DNA from: Rhodobacteraceae bacterium 63075
GTDB taxonomy: Bacteria; Pseudomonadota; Alphaproteobacteria; Rhodobacterales; Rhodobacteraceae
NCBI GenBank assembly: GCA_003417655.1
Contig: QVMW01000004.1
Location: 1 to 64,000 of the forward strand
Reading direction: 5' to 3'
DNA length: 64,000 nucleotides
Part shown: positions 1-8,150 of the stretch, one piece after another
Layout: each line of letters begins with the position of its first letter
Position numbering within the stretch: position 1 is the first letter of the stretch
Made by a program: the position numbers and the translations under genes
The notes under the pieces: generated by a model
Database searches by the model: none
What the model saw: the letters and a program-made list of their open reading frames with translations, nothing else
Told to the model about the DNA's origin: nothing

Positions 1-143
1 GTTTTCTCAAAACTTGACGACGTGCGAAATGCTTCGAGTTCAGACACACGACTCAATAGCTGCTCAAGTGACATCCTGAATTGCGGCGCAACTATGCCAA
101 ATTGGCTTTCCCAATAAAGCTCAAGAAACTCTTCACTGCCCAT
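1..143 (-). CDS. Unknown protein, N-terminal fragment coupled to the integrase
   Basis: An open frame of 47 codons begins with ATG at 143-141 and runs off the left edge without a stop. Its start overlaps the integrase stop as TGATG, sharing one base, so it is probably translated by coupling after the integrase. The visible start reads MGSEEFLELYWESQ and is followed by a leucine- and glutamate-rich, probably helical stretch (SLEQLLSRVSELEAF). I do not recognise the family. Position directly downstream of an integrase suggests it belongs to the same mobile element, but that is inference. The rest of the gene lies outside the window. Confidence 0.6.
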   Translation of the reverse strand, partial: MGSEEFLELYWESQFGIVAPQFRMSLEQLLSRVSELEAFRTSSSFEK

Positions 144-1429
144 CAAAGCTTGATCACCTTGCGTTCTAAATTGCGGCCCTCCAAGAAGTCGCCCCATTCA
201 CTCATCATCCTTCGCCGCTTTTCGATCATGTCCCCTCGCCGATAGCTGGCCTCTACGGCATTGCTGATCTTATGGGCCAAGGCCACTTCGGCCATATCGC
301 CGGGATAGTTGGTCTGTTCCGCCACCCAATCCCGAAAGGTGCTGCGCAGGCCATGCGGCACGGCGGGCCGTTTTGAAACGCGGTCCAGAAATCCAACGCC
401 GCCTTCGGTGATATCCGCTTTGTGCATCCGCTTCATTGTGGCCGATAGGGTCATATCCGACAACTGCCCGCCTCTTGGCGCAGGGAATACAAAGGCGCTG
501 CCCTCCAAACGCGGAAGCGCCTCCAGCATTTTCACCGCGCAGGCGGGAAGCGGAATGCGATGTTCCTTGCCCATCTTCATCCGCGCGCCGGGTATGATCC
601 AAAGCGCCTTTTCCAAGTCGATTTCATCCCACGTTGCGCCCCGTACTTCCTGCGACCGGGTGGCGGTCAGGGCGGCAAATTCCAGCGCCCGCGCGCCAAA
701 GCCCTCGCGGGTCTGTAGAGTGGCATACCAACGCGGCGCATCTTCCAAGGCCAACGCGGGGTGGTTGCTGTCCTTTGCCACCTTCGACGGGGCGGGTAAG
801 AGTTCTTTCAAGTTACCAGCCCAGCGCGCCGGGTTGTCGCCTGAGCGGTGTCCCGCGACCGTTGCCCAGCTTAAAACCGCCTCGATCCGACCGCGAAGGC
901 GTGAAGCGGTTTCAGTCTTTTCCATCCATAGCGGTTGCAGTACCCGCAAAACGTCCTGCGTGGTGATATCCTGCACAAGCATTTTCCCCATATCAGGGAT
1001 TGCGTAGGTCTTGAGCGTGTTTTCCCATTGTTGGCGGTGCTTGGCGTTCTTGAAGGCGTCCAGTTTGGCGGCAAGAGCTTTGTCCACCGCATCGGCAAAG
1101 GTCAGGCCACGGCGCTGGGCTGCCACAAGCGCGGCCTTGGCGGCCTTGCGTTCTTCTACGGGGTCTATGCCGCGTTCAATCTTATCGCGGGCCTCGCGGG
1201 CCTTGTCGCGGGCCTGTGATAGCGTCACGCCGGGAAAGCCACCTAAGCCGATATCACGGCGTAGCCCCCCCACCTTGATGCGCAAAATCCAAGAACGCCC
1301 GCCCCTTGGGGTGATCTGTAAATAAAGCCCCGTAACGCCCCCGACCGAAAACAGCGCATTCCGCTTGCCGCCAGGATGAGCCAGTCTTTTGACCTCCAGC
1401 GCAGAAAGTTCCTCGGCAACCTTTGGCAT
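143..1429 (-). CDS. Tyrosine-type site-specific integrase (DUF4102 / P4-like)
   Basis: A 428-residue integrase that would catalyse integration and excision of a genomic island or prophage. The N-terminal 90 residues (GLYLQITPRGGRSWILR, then GLGGFPGVTLSQAR) match the DUF4102 arm-binding domain of P4-type integrases. A SAM-like core-binding domain follows at about 110-210, then the catalytic domain. The catalytic set is visible: R258 in ATRSQE, H359 and R362 in HGLR, H386 in LAHK and Y396 in SYRRGD. Length is normal for the family. The gene reads leftward and overlaps the next gene by one base. P4-type integrases usually sit beside a tRNA gene; none is seen in the 340 bases upstream, so the attachment site and element limits are unknown. 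Confidence 0.93.
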   Translation of the reverse strand: MPKVAEELSALEVKRLAHPGGKRNALFSVGGVTGLYLQITPRGGRSWILRIKVGGLRRDIGLGGFPGVTLSQARDKAREARDKIERGIDPVEERKAAKAALVAAQRRGLTFADAVDKALAAKLDAFKNAKHRQQWENTLKTYAIPDMGKMLVQDITTQDVLRVLQPLWMEKTETASRLRGRIEAVLSWATVAGHRSGDNPARWAGNLKELLPAPSKVAKDSNHPALALEDAPRWYATLQTREGFGARALEFAALTATRSQEVRGATWDEIDLEKALWIIPGARMKMGKEHRIPLPACAVKMLEALPRLEGSAFVFPAPRGGQLSDMTLSATMKRMHKADITEGGVGFLDRVSKRPAVPHGLRSTFRDWVAEQTNYPGDMAEVALAHKISNAVEASYRRGDMIEKRRRMMSEWGDFLEGRNLERKVIKL

Positions 1430-1769
1430 TTTCCAAACCCCACATAAAGCCCATCATAGAAAGTGTATCTAGATGCATAGGATTGCGCAAGGATGCAAAT
1501 GGGAAGCGCTCTATTTACCTCTATTAAATTGACTTTATTGAGATTTTAGGCATGGTATTGCAAAGTAAAGAAAAGGGTCATTGGCGGCCTGTCTCTCCGC
1601 CAGCAATCATGTTCAGACGACCGCTTTTACGATCAGCCATTGCCGCTCTTTCCCGCGCCATTCATCCGCCGCGATCACGCCACGCAACACCCGCGGCATG
1701 CACCGGCTTGGCAGAAAGCTCCAAGCCCGCTACCCTGCCCACGCTGTCATGCCATTTGGAGATTTTCCC
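1430..1769. other. Gene-free spacer between integrase and exported-protein cluster
   Basis: About 340 bases separate the divergent integrase and exported-protein genes. The first 130 bases are AT-rich compared with the surroundings and probably hold the integrase promoter. The remainder is open in several frames but has no convincing ribosome binding site or start. I see no tRNA, no clear direct repeat that would mark an attachment site, and no inverted repeat. Confidence 0.5.
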
Positions 1770-2210
1770 ATGTTCCGCCCTCTTGCCCCGCTTTCGTTGA
1801 GCATCGCGCTGCTGTGGGCCGCCGCAGGCGCGCTGGCCGAAAGCGCCAACCCCGTTCAGACCCATAATTCCAATGCCGTCTGGTTCGAGAACTGGACAGG
1901 CCTGAGCAACGCCACGATGGTCATCGCCGCGCCCAACGGGGTGATCAGTCGCGTGACCGCCAAGACCGGCACCCCCGTTTTCACGCTCGGCAGTGCGGAG
2001 GCCATGGACGGCGTCTATCGCTACGAGCTGCGCGCGATGACCGACAAGGAGGACAAGCGCCCGCGCGCTCAATCCCAACAGCGCCAGCTTCCCGGCGCGG
2101 AGGACGACGCGGAGCCGCTCAAGCCGATGATCCCCTTCTACCGGACAGGTATCTTCGTGGTCGAGCGCGGCGTCATCATCACGCCCGAGGAAGTTCAGGA
2201 GGAGGAGTAG
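1770..2210 (+). CDS. Hypothetical exported protein
   Basis: Encodes 146 residues. The ATG at 1770 is chosen because GGAGA lies about eight bases upstream and because it starts a clear signal peptide (MFRPLAPLSLSIALLWAAAGALAES, cleavage likely after the ALA). The open frame extends 63 codons further upstream, but that part looks non-coding. The mature part is short, with a beta-rich start (VWFENWTGLSNATMVIAAPNGVISRV), a charged linker rich in Q, R and D, and an acidic C-terminus (PEEVQEEE). I do not recognise a family. It lies just upstream of two tail-fibre-like exported proteins, so a shared role at the cell surface is possible but unproven. Confidence 0.6.
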   Translation: MFRPLAPLSLSIALLWAAAGALAESANPVQTHNSNAVWFENWTGLSNATMVIAAPNGVISRVTAKTGTPVFTLGSAEAMDGVYRYELRAMTDKEDKRPRAQSQQRQLPGAEDDAEPLKPMIPFYRTGIFVVERGVIITPEEVQEEE

Positions 2211-2345
2211 GACGGTGCCTGCTCGGGCTGCGTGACTGGAGCGCCACGCCGCGCGACTTGACTCGGCAACCTCATATTCTGTTGTCTTGATTCACGTTTT
2301 GTGGCCACTGCGGCGACCGAACCCGGGAATTTGGAGACAGACACA

Positions 2346-3548
2346 ATGAAACACTGGTTTGTCACCCCGGCCATGGCCCTGGCCAGCCTCACACCCGCCA
2401 GCGCCGACCAGGTGTTCGGCGAGGACGTCATCGTCAACGGCGCGGGCTCGGCTGATCAGCTCTGCCTGGGCGACAACTGCGTCGAGAACGAGACCTTCCC
2501 CAGCTCTCGGATCAAGCTCATGATCAAGGATGACGAGACCGGTCTCGAATTTCAGGACATCAATTCCGACGATCATGACTGGACCATCACAACCAATCGC
2601 GACAACCACAACAATTTTCGAATCGAGAACAGGACGTCGGGTGAAACACCGTTCGGGATCGTTGAAAATGCGCCCAGCAGCTCTCTCGTCGTCGGTAGAT
2701 CCGGCCATATCGGTCTGGGAACGGGCATTCCGCGAGCACCGCTGCACATCGCCAGCGGCGTTCCGTATATCCGGATTGACGACACCTCCTATCTCCATTC
2801 CTGGCAGATAGACGCCGGCCGTTTCGGTTTTTTTCTGACGGATCGCAACGCGAACACGCAACCTCTCTTTGTTGATGACGGTGCCCCGGGCAGCGCTTTG
2901 ACGATCAGAGATACAGGCAATATCGGCCTCGGCACATTTTCCCCCCAAGGCAAGCTGCATACCGAGGGCGACGGCCATCAGATCATCTATTTCGAAAGCG
3001 CCGATGCCAATGCGGTGCAGGTCCGTTTCCGTTCGGACAGCGAGAACCGCCGCATTCTCGCCGTGGACAATGATGACAACGTCAAGACCCAGATGCAGTT
3101 CAAGGACGACGCCATCGTGTTCCTCGGCGAAACCGTCGCGCAGGAATGGCTGCGGGTCGATGCCACCGGCATCATCACCGCCGGCCCGACCTGCGGCAGC
3201 CCCTGCGACGCGGTGTTCGACCCCGAAGCCTTCGAGGTGCCCGATATCCAGGAACGCGCCGCGCAGATGTGGGAGGCAAAACACCTGCCCGCCATCGGCC
3301 CGACAAAGCCGGGCGCGCCCATAAACCTCACCGAAAAGATGGGCGGGGTGATCCACGAGCTTGAGGTGGCGCATATCTATATCGAGAAGCTTCACGAGAG
3401 GCTGGAGGCGCAGAAAACACGGAAGGCAAGCCTCGCCGACCGGGTCGCACAGCAGGCCAGCCGCCTGGCAGAGCAGACATCGCGGAACGCCGCGCTGGAA
3501 GCCTGCCTGGACGCGCTCGAGGCTCAGATCCGGCCTCACGGCGACTGA
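2346..3548 (+). CDS. Exported tail-fibre-like repeat protein, copy 1
   Basis: Encodes 400 residues. GGAG lies nine bases before the ATG at 2346, and the start codes for a short signal peptide (MKHWFVTPAMALASLTPASADQ). The body carries repeats of the type IGLGT-x(3)-P-x-LH (for example HIGLGTGIPRAPLHI and NIGLGTFSPQGKLH), a hallmark of trimeric tail-fibre or adhesin stalks. The end has a cassette with DAVFDPEAF, KHLPAIGP, INLTEKMGG and HELEVAHIYIEKLHERLE, leading into a coiled coil. This C-terminal pattern resembles the end domain of many bacterial tail fiber domain proteins; no S74 self-cleaving chaperone motif is visible. Two CxxxxC-like pairs (LCLGDNC, TCGSPC) may be disulfides. A surface or secreted fibrous role is inferred. 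A paralogue follows at 3720. Confidence 0.75.
   Translation: MKHWFVTPAMALASLTPASADQVFGEDVIVNGAGSADQLCLGDNCVENETFPSSRIKLMIKDDETGLEFQDINSDDHDWTITTNRDNHNNFRIENRTSGETPFGIVENAPSSSLVVGRSGHIGLGTGIPRAPLHIASGVPYIRIDDTSYLHSWQIDAGRFGFFLTDRNANTQPLFVDDGAPGSALTIRDTGNIGLGTFSPQGKLHTEGDGHQIIYFESADANAVQVRFRSDSENRRILAVDNDDNVKTQMQFKDDAIVFLGETVAQEWLRVDATGIITAGPTCGSPCDAVFDPEAFEVPDIQERAAQMWEAKHLPAIGPTKPGAPINLTEKMGGVIHELEVAHIYIEKLHERLEAQKTRKASLADRVAQQASRLAEQTSRNAALEACLDALEAQIRPHGD
3279..3386 (+). repeat. 108-bp cassette shared with 4758-4865
   Basis: The 108 bases coding from KHLPAIGP to HIYIE in copy 1 match 4758-4865 in copy 2 at 104 of 108 positions. The four differences are all synonymous third-position changes. 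Outside the cassette the two genes differ much more, which suggests recent gene conversion or strong selection on this segment. Confidence 0.85.
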
Positions 3549-3719
3549 CCCAGAAGGGCCCGAAACTTGACACAAGGCCCAGGGCGGCGTTTACTTTTTC
3601 CATGATGGGGCGCTCTGTGGAGATCCGTGGAGAACCGTTGCGCCCTGTTTTGTTGCTATGACAATTGCTGATTGGCTGCTGGCCACGATCCACCCAGCCA
3701 AGTGCCTGGGGAGACTTAC

Positions 3720-4970
3720 ATGCCATTCAGAAGATCCATTCCGTGTTTTTCCGCTCTACTGTGCCTGCTCGCTGGTCCCTCGCTGGCGCAGGTCACCAAC
3801 TTTCCAGACGACGTCACCATCGCCGGTGACCTGTCTGTCGATGACGGCACGACGGGCAGCCTGTATGTCGAGGATGACAGCGTGATCGACGGCAGCCTGT
3901 GCCTTGGCAACACCTGTTCGCCGACCGAGACATTCGCCAATGATGAAACGCTGAAGTTTGTCTATGTCCAGCATTCCATCGTCTTCGAGGACACGTCCGG
4001 TCCGTCTTCGCCCGGTCGTGACTGGACGCTGAGGATCAATGATCCCAACACCGTGGCCTCAGGCGGAATCGACCGGTTCTCGGTCGAGGACGACACCGCC
4101 GGAACCACGCCCTTCACCATTGCGGGCGGGGTGCCAGACAACGCCTTCTGGCTCGACTCCGGCACGGGCAATCTCGGCCTGGGCACGTCGCTGCCGCAGG
4201 GCGATCTGCACGCAGTATCTTCCAGCACCGCCAAGATCCGCCTGCAAGAGACCGGTTCCGGTGCCGACTGGGAGGTCTCCGTCGGCAATGACGGCATCGG
4301 CCTTCTGGACCGTTGGGGCAGCCTCGCCTTCCCGTTCTTCGTGGAAAACGGCGCTCCGAGCTTTGCGCTCTGGGTCGAGGATACCGGTGAGGTCGGCCTG
4401 GGCACCAACAACCCCGAAGGCATCCTGCACACCAAGGCGGATGGCGTCCAGCTGGCCTATTTCGAGTCTGGCGATGGCGGCCCCGTTCAGGTCCGTTTCC
4501 GCACCGACAGCGAAAACCGCCGCTTCCTGGCGGTCAACAACGCCAACGAGGTCAAATCCCAGCTCATCTTCCTCGATGACCGGATCAACTTTACTGGCGA
4601 GACCGACTCTGGCGCGAACCTCTGGCTCAGCGTCGGCCCCGACGGCATCGTCTCTCAAGGCCCGACCTGCGACCCCGGCCCCTGCGACGCGGTCTTCAAC
4701 CCGGAGGTTTTCGAAGTGCCCGACATCGAGGCGCGCGCGGCGCAGATGTGGGCGCAGAAACACCTGCCCGCCATCGGCCCGACCAAGCCGGGCGCGCCCA
4801 TAAACCTCACCGAAAAGATGGGCGGGGTGATCCACGAGCTGGAAGTCGCGCATATCTATATCGAGGAGCTGCATGAGCGGCTCGAGACGCAGCAGGCGCA
4901 GATGGCGGCCCAGTCAGACCTGTTCCGCGCAATGGAAGCGCGGCTCAAGGCCCTCGAAGCAACGCGCTAG
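3720..4970 (+). CDS. Exported tail-fibre-like repeat protein, copy 2
   Basis: Encodes 416 residues and is a paralogue of the gene at 2346. GGGGAG precedes the ATG at 3720, which begins a signal peptide (MPFRRSIPCFSALLCLLAGPSLAQ). The order of parts is the same: an N-terminal beta-rich region (VTIAGDLSVDDGTTGSLYVEDD), LCLGNTC, GLGT-type stalk repeats (NLGLGTSLPQGDLH, EVGLGTNNPEGILH), RFRTDSENRRFLAV, then DAVFNPEVF, KHLPAIGP, INLTEKMGG and a coiled-coil tail (LHERLETQQAQMAAQ). Tandem position and the nearly identical C-terminal cassette point to duplication followed by sequence exchange. Function is likely a secreted or surface trimeric fibre, by analogy with stalk repeats; the exact role is unknown. 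Confidence 0.75.
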   Translation: MPFRRSIPCFSALLCLLAGPSLAQVTNFPDDVTIAGDLSVDDGTTGSLYVEDDSVIDGSLCLGNTCSPTETFANDETLKFVYVQHSIVFEDTSGPSSPGRDWTLRINDPNTVASGGIDRFSVEDDTAGTTPFTIAGGVPDNAFWLDSGTGNLGLGTSLPQGDLHAVSSSTAKIRLQETGSGADWEVSVGNDGIGLLDRWGSLAFPFFVENGAPSFALWVEDTGEVGLGTNNPEGILHTKADGVQLAYFESGDGGPVQVRFRTDSENRRFLAVNNANEVKSQLIFLDDRINFTGETDSGANLWLSVGPDGIVSQGPTCDPGPCDAVFNPEVFEVPDIEARAAQMWAQKHLPAIGPTKPGAPINLTEKMGGVIHELEVAHIYIEELHERLETQQAQMAAQSDLFRAMEARLKALEATR

Positions 4971-5206
4971 CGCAAGCCGGATTCCGATTGAACTTCTCCG
5001 GACAGCTCGGGCCGGACGTCCTGCCGAAAGATGAGTGCAGCGCGTCCGGTCGAAAGGTCGCGGATCGAACGCCTTGCCCCGGAGCCTCCGCAGGGGTCGC
5101 ACGCAGCGGGCGCCCCCCGGCAAGATTGTAATTGACATAGCTGATTGTTTTGCAAGACGGTCTTCTCAAGATTCCAGGATTGCCCGATAGTTAGAGGAGA
5201 TTATCA

Positions 5207-5299
5207 ATGCCAACGATTACACTGACAGGTGTCGAACTCGAAACAGTCGGTACCAGCGTATCCTATCTGGGGACTTCGACACTCACCATGACGATATAG
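5207..5299 (+). pseudogene. 5' fragment of an RTX gene, cut by an in-frame TAG
   Basis: A strong ribosome binding site (GAGGAGA, 5194-5200) precedes ATG 5207. The frame reads MPTITLTGVELETVG and continues to TMTI, then meets TAG at 5297-5299 (codon 31). It then carries on in the same frame (DGVTVCYSAIAGG) without another stop into the RTX gene that ends at 6724. The frame before and after the stop has matching codon use and beta-strand character, so this is most simply a nonsense mutation in a gene of 505 sense codons. The good translation signals belong to the fragment, not to the downstream body. A sequencing error cannot be excluded. Confidence 0.75.
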
Positions 5300-5464
5300 G
5301 ATGGCGTAACCGTCTGCTATTCGGCCATCGCCGGCGGCGCAGTCAACCTTTTCGGAGATACGGAAGTCGACTTCACAAGCACCGGCATCTACACGTCCAC
5401 GCTGGGTCTGGCACCCAACGATGAAACCTTCATCTTCGCGTTCAATCTCACCAACGGTGACACG

Positions 5465-6724
5465 GTGCCACTTCTGTCGATCTACGACGACAGCACCGGG
5501 ACAGACCACGTGTTCAGCCTGGACCCTTCGCAGCCGCTTCCAACCACCCAAGGTGGGATTGACGCGTTCCTGGCTTCGATCGATTCCTCCGACCCGACCA
5601 GCCCCGCAACGGGCGCGCTCGCGCCGGGTACACCAATCGACCTGACCAGCCTCGGCGTCGCCACGGTCGACAATGACGATGTCTGGACCGGCGATAGCGC
5701 CAATGACTTCTTCGAAGGCGGCAGCGGCGAAGACCAGCTCGATGGTGGCGCAGGCAATGACACGCTTTCGGGCGGCAACCAGAATGACATCCTTTTCGGT
5801 AGGGATGGCGACGACAGCCTGCTCGGCGGCTTCGGTTTCGATACGATCGAAGGCGGCATCGGCAACGACACGATCTACGGCGAAGGCAATGCCGATCGGC
5901 TTTATGGCGGCTCCGGAAATGACCAGATCTTCGGCGGGGACGGCACTGATCACCTCTATGGCGATGAGGGCAACGACTCGCTTTACGGTGGCACCGGCGC
6001 CGACAGGCTTTATGGCGGGGATGGAGACGATCTGATCCGCGCCGGGACGAACTTCGGCACATCGGTCGACGGCGTCGAAGGCGGTGCTGGCAATGACACG
6101 ATCTTCGGCGAAGGCGGCTATGACCTTCTGATCGGTGGCACCGGCGATGACTGGATCGACGGCGGCAACCAGGCCGACAACCTCTATGGGGGCGAAGGCA
6201 ACGACACGATCTATGGCGGTGCCGGCTTCGACCGCCTGTTCGGCGGCGCGGATGATGACCTGCTCATCGACATGTCGGGCTTCGGCGGCTTCTTCGGCGG
6301 TACGGGCAACGACACGATGCAGGGCGGCGCGGATGCCACGCGCTTCTTCGCCGGCCAGGGCAATGACTTGGTCGAGGCCGGCGGCGGCGACGACACGATC
6401 GGCGGCAACGCGGGCTTCGACACGATCGATTCCGGCGCTGGCAACGACCTGATCTACGGCGACTTCAACGCCGACACCTTCGTGTTCACCAGCGGCCACG
6501 GCCAGGACACGATCGCCGATTTCGACGCGTTCAACGACTTGGAGCAGATCGATCTGAGCGGCCTGGCTGGCATGAGCCTCGGCAGCCTCAACCTCGGCTC
6601 CGGCGCCTCGGGTGACGCGATTCAATCCGGGTCCGACGTGGTGATCAGCACCGGCGGCGGCAACACCATCACCCTGATCGGGGTGAATATCGCCGATCTC
6701 GACAGCGCGGACTTTATCTTCTGA
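5465..6724 (+). CDS. RTX calcium-binding protein (body of an amber-interrupted gene)
   Basis: An open body of 419 residues from a GTG at 5465; the natural gene probably began at 5207. After about 75 residues it carries roughly twenty glycine- and aspartate-rich nonapeptides of the GGxGxDxxx type (GGAGNDTLSG, GGSGNDQIFG, GGEGNDTIYG and others), which bind calcium in parallel beta-rolls. The end (ADTFVF, GHGQDTIADFDAF, IDLSGL) resembles the C-terminal export region of type I secreted proteins, so the intact product was probably exported by an ABC transporter/TolC system. No enzyme domain is visible, so it may be an S-layer, adhesin or matrix protein. GTG 5465 lacks a clear ribosome binding site. 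Expression of this part without readthrough is doubtful. Confidence 0.8.
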   Translation: MPLLSIYDDSTGTDHVFSLDPSQPLPTTQGGIDAFLASIDSSDPTSPATGALAPGTPIDLTSLGVATVDNDDVWTGDSANDFFEGGSGEDQLDGGAGNDTLSGGNQNDILFGRDGDDSLLGGFGFDTIEGGIGNDTIYGEGNADRLYGGSGNDQIFGGDGTDHLYGDEGNDSLYGGTGADRLYGGDGDDLIRAGTNFGTSVDGVEGGAGNDTIFGEGGYDLLIGGTGDDWIDGGNQADNLYGGEGNDTIYGGAGFDRLFGGADDDLLIDMSGFGGFFGGTGNDTMQGGADATRFFAGQGNDLVEAGGGDDTIGGNAGFDTIDSGAGNDLIYGDFNADTFVFTSGHGQDTIADFDAFNDLEQIDLSGLAGMSLGSLNLGSGASGDAIQSGSDVVISTGGGNTITLIGVNIADLDSADFIF

Positions 6725-6860
6725 TCCGTCTGCTTTATCTGCGTCGGAGGCCATGACCGGCCGAGTGCGCGTTAAGCGCCTGGGCAGATGATTGCCTCCG
6801 AGCCCCGGCGGCGTGCATGAGCCAAGTCATCGCTGCACGCATCGGCACTCCGGCCATGCG

Positions 6861-7238
6861 TCACTTCGGCAGCATGAAGAACTCTTCGCGCGCGATCTTG
6901 CCGTCCTCGACGGTGTAGACGGCGACTTCGCGCAGAGTCATCTGTTTGCCGGTGTCCTTGTGTGTCACCTCGGCATGGTAGCGCACGGCAAAGCGGTTGG
7001 GCGGGTGCACGTAAGGCCCATCGGCCTCGAGCCTGTGAATGTCATGCGTGGCCGCCCAGCTTGCGCGCTTGGCCTCGATCACCTCGCTACCCTTGGCGAT
7101 GCGCACATCGCGCCCGGGCGGAACGACCGCCTCGACCGATTGCGCGTTCTCGGCATAGATTTCCGATACATGCGCGATCCCGCGACGCTCGCGCATCGCC
7201 TGAACGAACTCTCTTCCCAGCTTGATCAGATCTTCCAT
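6861..7238 (-). CDS. NTF2-like (SnoaL-type) protein
   Basis: Encodes 125 residues. An upstream ATG at 7244 touches the GGGGAGA motif, so the second ATG at 7238, with six bases of spacing, is the better start. The pattern of an N-terminal helix (EDLIKLGREFVQAMRERRG), IYAENAQSVEAVVP, then strands ending in FAVRYHAEVTHKDTGK and REVAVYTVEDGKIAREEFF is typical of the cone-shaped NTF2/SnoaL fold. This fold serves isomerases, hydratases, ligand binders and many unknowns. It is transcribed in the same direction as the IclR gene, 75 bases downstream, so it may share its transcript. The substrate is unknown. Confidence 0.75.
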   Translation of the reverse strand: MEDLIKLGREFVQAMRERRGIAHVSEIYAENAQSVEAVVPPGRDVRIAKGSEVIEAKRASWAATHDIHRLEADGPYVHPPNRFAVRYHAEVTHKDTGKQMTLREVAVYTVEDGKIAREEFFMLPK

Positions 7239-7313
7239 TCGCATTCTCCCCTGATGTGCCCATGACCCTATCAGGGATGCGCGGGGAGAGCCTTGACAAG
7301 GATCAACTCCCCC

Positions 7314-8081
7314 TCAGGACGGACGCGCTTCGAGAGGCTGTGGCGCGGCGTCCCAGTGCAGGCTGGCCGAGATTTCACGGGCAATCTGCTGGATCTTCGG
7401 GGCCAGCGCCTCGCGGAACTTGGGGGTGAAGACCCGTGTCGAGCCGGTCGCCCCGATGGACATCGTGGCCCCTGCCCCGGCCGGCGCGATCGGCGCGGCG
7501 AGCGAGCACATGCCGCGCTCGATCTCCTCGACGCATTCGGCAAAGCCTTGCGCGCGGATCGTCTCGAACTCGGCTTGCAGGTCCTTCAGATCCGTGAGGG
7601 TGAACTCGGTATAGGCCCGCAGCCGCCCCTCCATCTCCCCGGTCCGGAACAGGTCGGGCGAGAAGGCCGCCACGGCCTTGGAGCATGAACAGGCATGCAG
7701 CGGACGCTTGCCGAGCCCGGGATGAAGATAGGACACGCCGGTGTCGGGGGTTTCGACATGGATGATCTCGACGGATCTGCCGCGCAGGCGCGACAGGAAG
7801 AAGGCCGCGCCCACCTCCGCCGCCGCCTGCCTGAGCACCGGCGCGATCAGCTCGACAAGCGCGCTGTCGGAATGGTCGCTGTGGGTGATCCCCTTGAGCC
7901 GCGTGCCGATCGCGAAGCGCCCGCGCGCGACCGGTTCCAGAAGGCCGACGCTCACGAGATCCTGCACCAGCCGGTAGGCAGAGGGCTTGGGCAGGTCCGA
8001 ATGGGCGCAGATATCCGCGACACTGGCCTCGCCCTTCTGCCCCACGATTTCGAGAATGCCAGTGATACGTTCCAGATGCAT
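7314..8081 (-). CDS. IclR-family transcriptional regulator
   Basis: Encodes 255 residues. An N-terminal winged helix-turn-helix (about residues 1-65, with SVADICAHSDLPKPSAYRLVQDL) is followed by the C-terminal IclR effector domain, which has the typical HPGLGKRPLHACSCSKAVAAF and a serine/glycine-rich ligand pocket (CSLAAPIAPAGAG). IclR proteins bind small carboxylates or aromatic acids and control adjacent catabolic operons as repressors or activators. The gene is divergent from the methanethiol oxidase operon, with 69 bases between the starts containing direct repeats, so it very probably controls that operon and itself. The effector is unknown; a product of the operon's ligase or demethylase is a reasonable guess. 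Confidence 0.92.
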   Translation of the reverse strand: MHLERITGILEIVGQKGEASVADICAHSDLPKPSAYRLVQDLVSVGLLEPVARGRFAIGTRLKGITHSDHSDSALVELIAPVLRQAAAEVGAAFFLSRLRGRSVEIIHVETPDTGVSYLHPGLGKRPLHACSCSKAVAAFSPDLFRTGEMEGRLRAYTEFTLTDLKDLQAEFETIRAQGFAECVEEIERGMCSLAAPIAPAGAGATMSIGATGSTRVFTPKFREALAPKIQQIAREISASLHWDAAPQPLEARPS

Positions 8082-8094
8082 ATTTTTACCTTGT

Positions 8095-8134
8095 GAGAAT
8101 CTCTTTATCGAGTTACGAGAATCCTGTCAGAATC
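8095..8134. promoter_or_regulatory. Candidate IclR operator: AGAATC direct repeats at 11 and 22 bp
   Basis: In the 69-base space between the divergent IclR and methanethiol oxidase genes the hexamer AGAATC occurs three times, at 8096, 8118 and 8129. The first two copies are extended to GAGAATC. The steps are 22 and 11 bases, near whole turns of DNA, so a protein could meet all three on one face. This is a candidate operator only; no binding evidence exists. Confidence 0.45.
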
Positions 8135-8150
8135 GCAAGGGAGGAATGTG

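Noticed and set aside
1430..1769. tRNA gene or attachment site next to the integrase
   Set aside because: No cloverleaf-like sequence and no direct repeat long enough to be an attachment site could be seen.
5297..5299. TAG read as pyrrolysine
   Set aside because: Nothing else suggests pyrrolysine use; RTX proteins do not use it, and a nonsense mutation or error is far simpler.
5204..6754. A 516-codon minus-strand open frame opposite the RTX gene
   Set aside because: It mirrors the regular GC-rich RTX repeats, has no family motifs and lies exactly under the real plus-strand repeats.
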